From IMG/VR virus record IMGVR_UViG_3300032296_003821, positions 30,995 to 94,994 of that record: 64,000 nucleotides of DNA. One strand, given 5' to 3'. Both the position numbers and the translations under genes were made by a program. Source of the stretch: a virus. The notes beneath the pieces were generated by a model. That model had not been told where the DNA came from. It worked only from the letters and a program-made list of their open reading frames with translations, and did no database searches. The stretch's first letter is position 1, and each line of letters starts with the position of its first letter. This document shows positions 63,731 through 64,000 of the stretch, piece after piece.

Positions 63731-64000
63731 ATGGCTAAAGGAAGAAAATCGCTAACAGAGGCGGCGGACAGAGAACTGAAAACCGCCTTTAGTTTAGACA
63801 AATTTAAGGCAAATAAGGGTTTAGCGTCAAACGTTAAGTTCAAGGAGCAAAAGTGGATTCCATTTTCTCCGGCTTTACAAGAAGCACTATCTATCCCTGG
63901 AATTCCTATGGGCCATAACTCAATGGTTCGAGGAAAATCAAATACAGGGAAATCTACTATGACCATTGAAGTAGCAGTTAATGCTCAAAAAATGGGAGTA
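63731..64000 (+). CDS. uvsX: UvsX recombinase, 5' end (partial)
   Basis: The first 90 codons, running off the right edge. MAKGRKSLTEAADRELKTAF starts the protein; then IPFSPALQEALSIPGIPMGH leads into the Walker A GKSNTGKST (about residues 71-79), the arrangement of T4 UvsX/RecA strand-exchange proteins. It follows gp32 by 14 bases, matching the functional pairing of UvsX with gp32 in recombination-dependent replication. Confidence 0.85.
   Translation, partial: MAKGRKSLTEAADRELKTAFSLDKFKANKGLASNVKFKEQKWIPFSPALQEALSIPGIPMGHNSMVRGKSNTGKSTMTIEVAVNAQKMGV

Overview
The window is one continuous stretch of a lytic, contractile-tailed T4-like bacteriophage genome (myovirus morphology). Every supported gene is on the + strand, genes are packed with short gaps or stop/start overlaps, and the DNA is AT-rich. 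The T4-type morphogenesis set is recognisable from protein motifs: large terminase, portal, prohead protease, scaffold, major capsid protein, neck proteins, tail sheath, tail tube, gp26/gp51-like proteins, tape measure, gp53-like LysM protein, gp32 and UvsX. The host is probably a member of the Bacteroidota. Three gene groups are preceded by a TTG/TTTG - 20 bp - TAnnTT element matching the Bacteroidota housekeeping promoter, leaders are A-rich without clear Shine-Dalgarno sequences, and the fibre repeats resemble those of Bacteroidota phages (inference).

Layout. 0-3.9 kb: a chain of overlapping small genes, several starting with the same short amphipathic helix, ending at a terminator. 4.0-5.8 kb: a metabolic pair (FAD-dependent dehydrogenase, P-loop kinase) behind a host-like promoter. 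5.8-18.0 kb: an internal-protein-like gene, an overlapping membrane/coiled-coil pair resembling spanins, then terminase, portal, three head-region proteins, protease, scaffold and capsid. 18.1-24.8 kb: PhoH, small virion proteins, a SHAEG-repeat fibre, neck genes (gp13-, gp14-, gp15-like) and a tiny basic protein. 24.8-44.7 kb: a very large appendage cluster with a second SHAEG fibre, two collagen-like fibres, three LamG-type proteins and three tandem paralogous fibre proteins. Inside it sits a carbohydrate/sulfation cassette at 39.4-42.7 kb: GT9-like glycosyltransferase, sulfotransferase, APS kinase, HxGH nucleotidyltransferase and a DUF2061 membrane protein. 44.8-61.1 kb: two tail sheath paralogues, tail tube, gp26/gp51-like genes with a possible +1 frameshift, tape measure, tube-cap-like protein, gp53-like protein and a hub carrying a C-terminal CHAP-like hydrolase. 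61.1-64.0 kb: replication and recombination genes (small family A DNA polymerase-like protein, gp32, start of uvsX).

Regulation. A motif ATATTTATAA (T4 late promoter-like; four copies contain an exact TATAAATA) recurs 19 times, all on the + strand and just upstream of structural genes, dividing the late region into short transcription units. Intrinsic terminators follow the first gene chain, the protease, the capsid gene, the first fibre and the tail tube.

Most interesting items: the sulfation cassette embedded among fibre genes; a recurring N-terminal helix with LxE/IxE sites on six otherwise unrelated proteins, which may be a capsid-targeting signal cut by the gp21 protease; an RMQxLAG motif shared by the scaffold C-terminus and another protein; the late-promoter family; a T7 slippery site joining gp26-like and gp51-like frames; duplicated tail sheaths; and a zinc-less gp32. 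Baseplate wedge genes (gp25, gp6-gp8) and a family B polymerase are not seen here and may lie outside the window. Family calls are from memory of sequence patterns; no database search was run.
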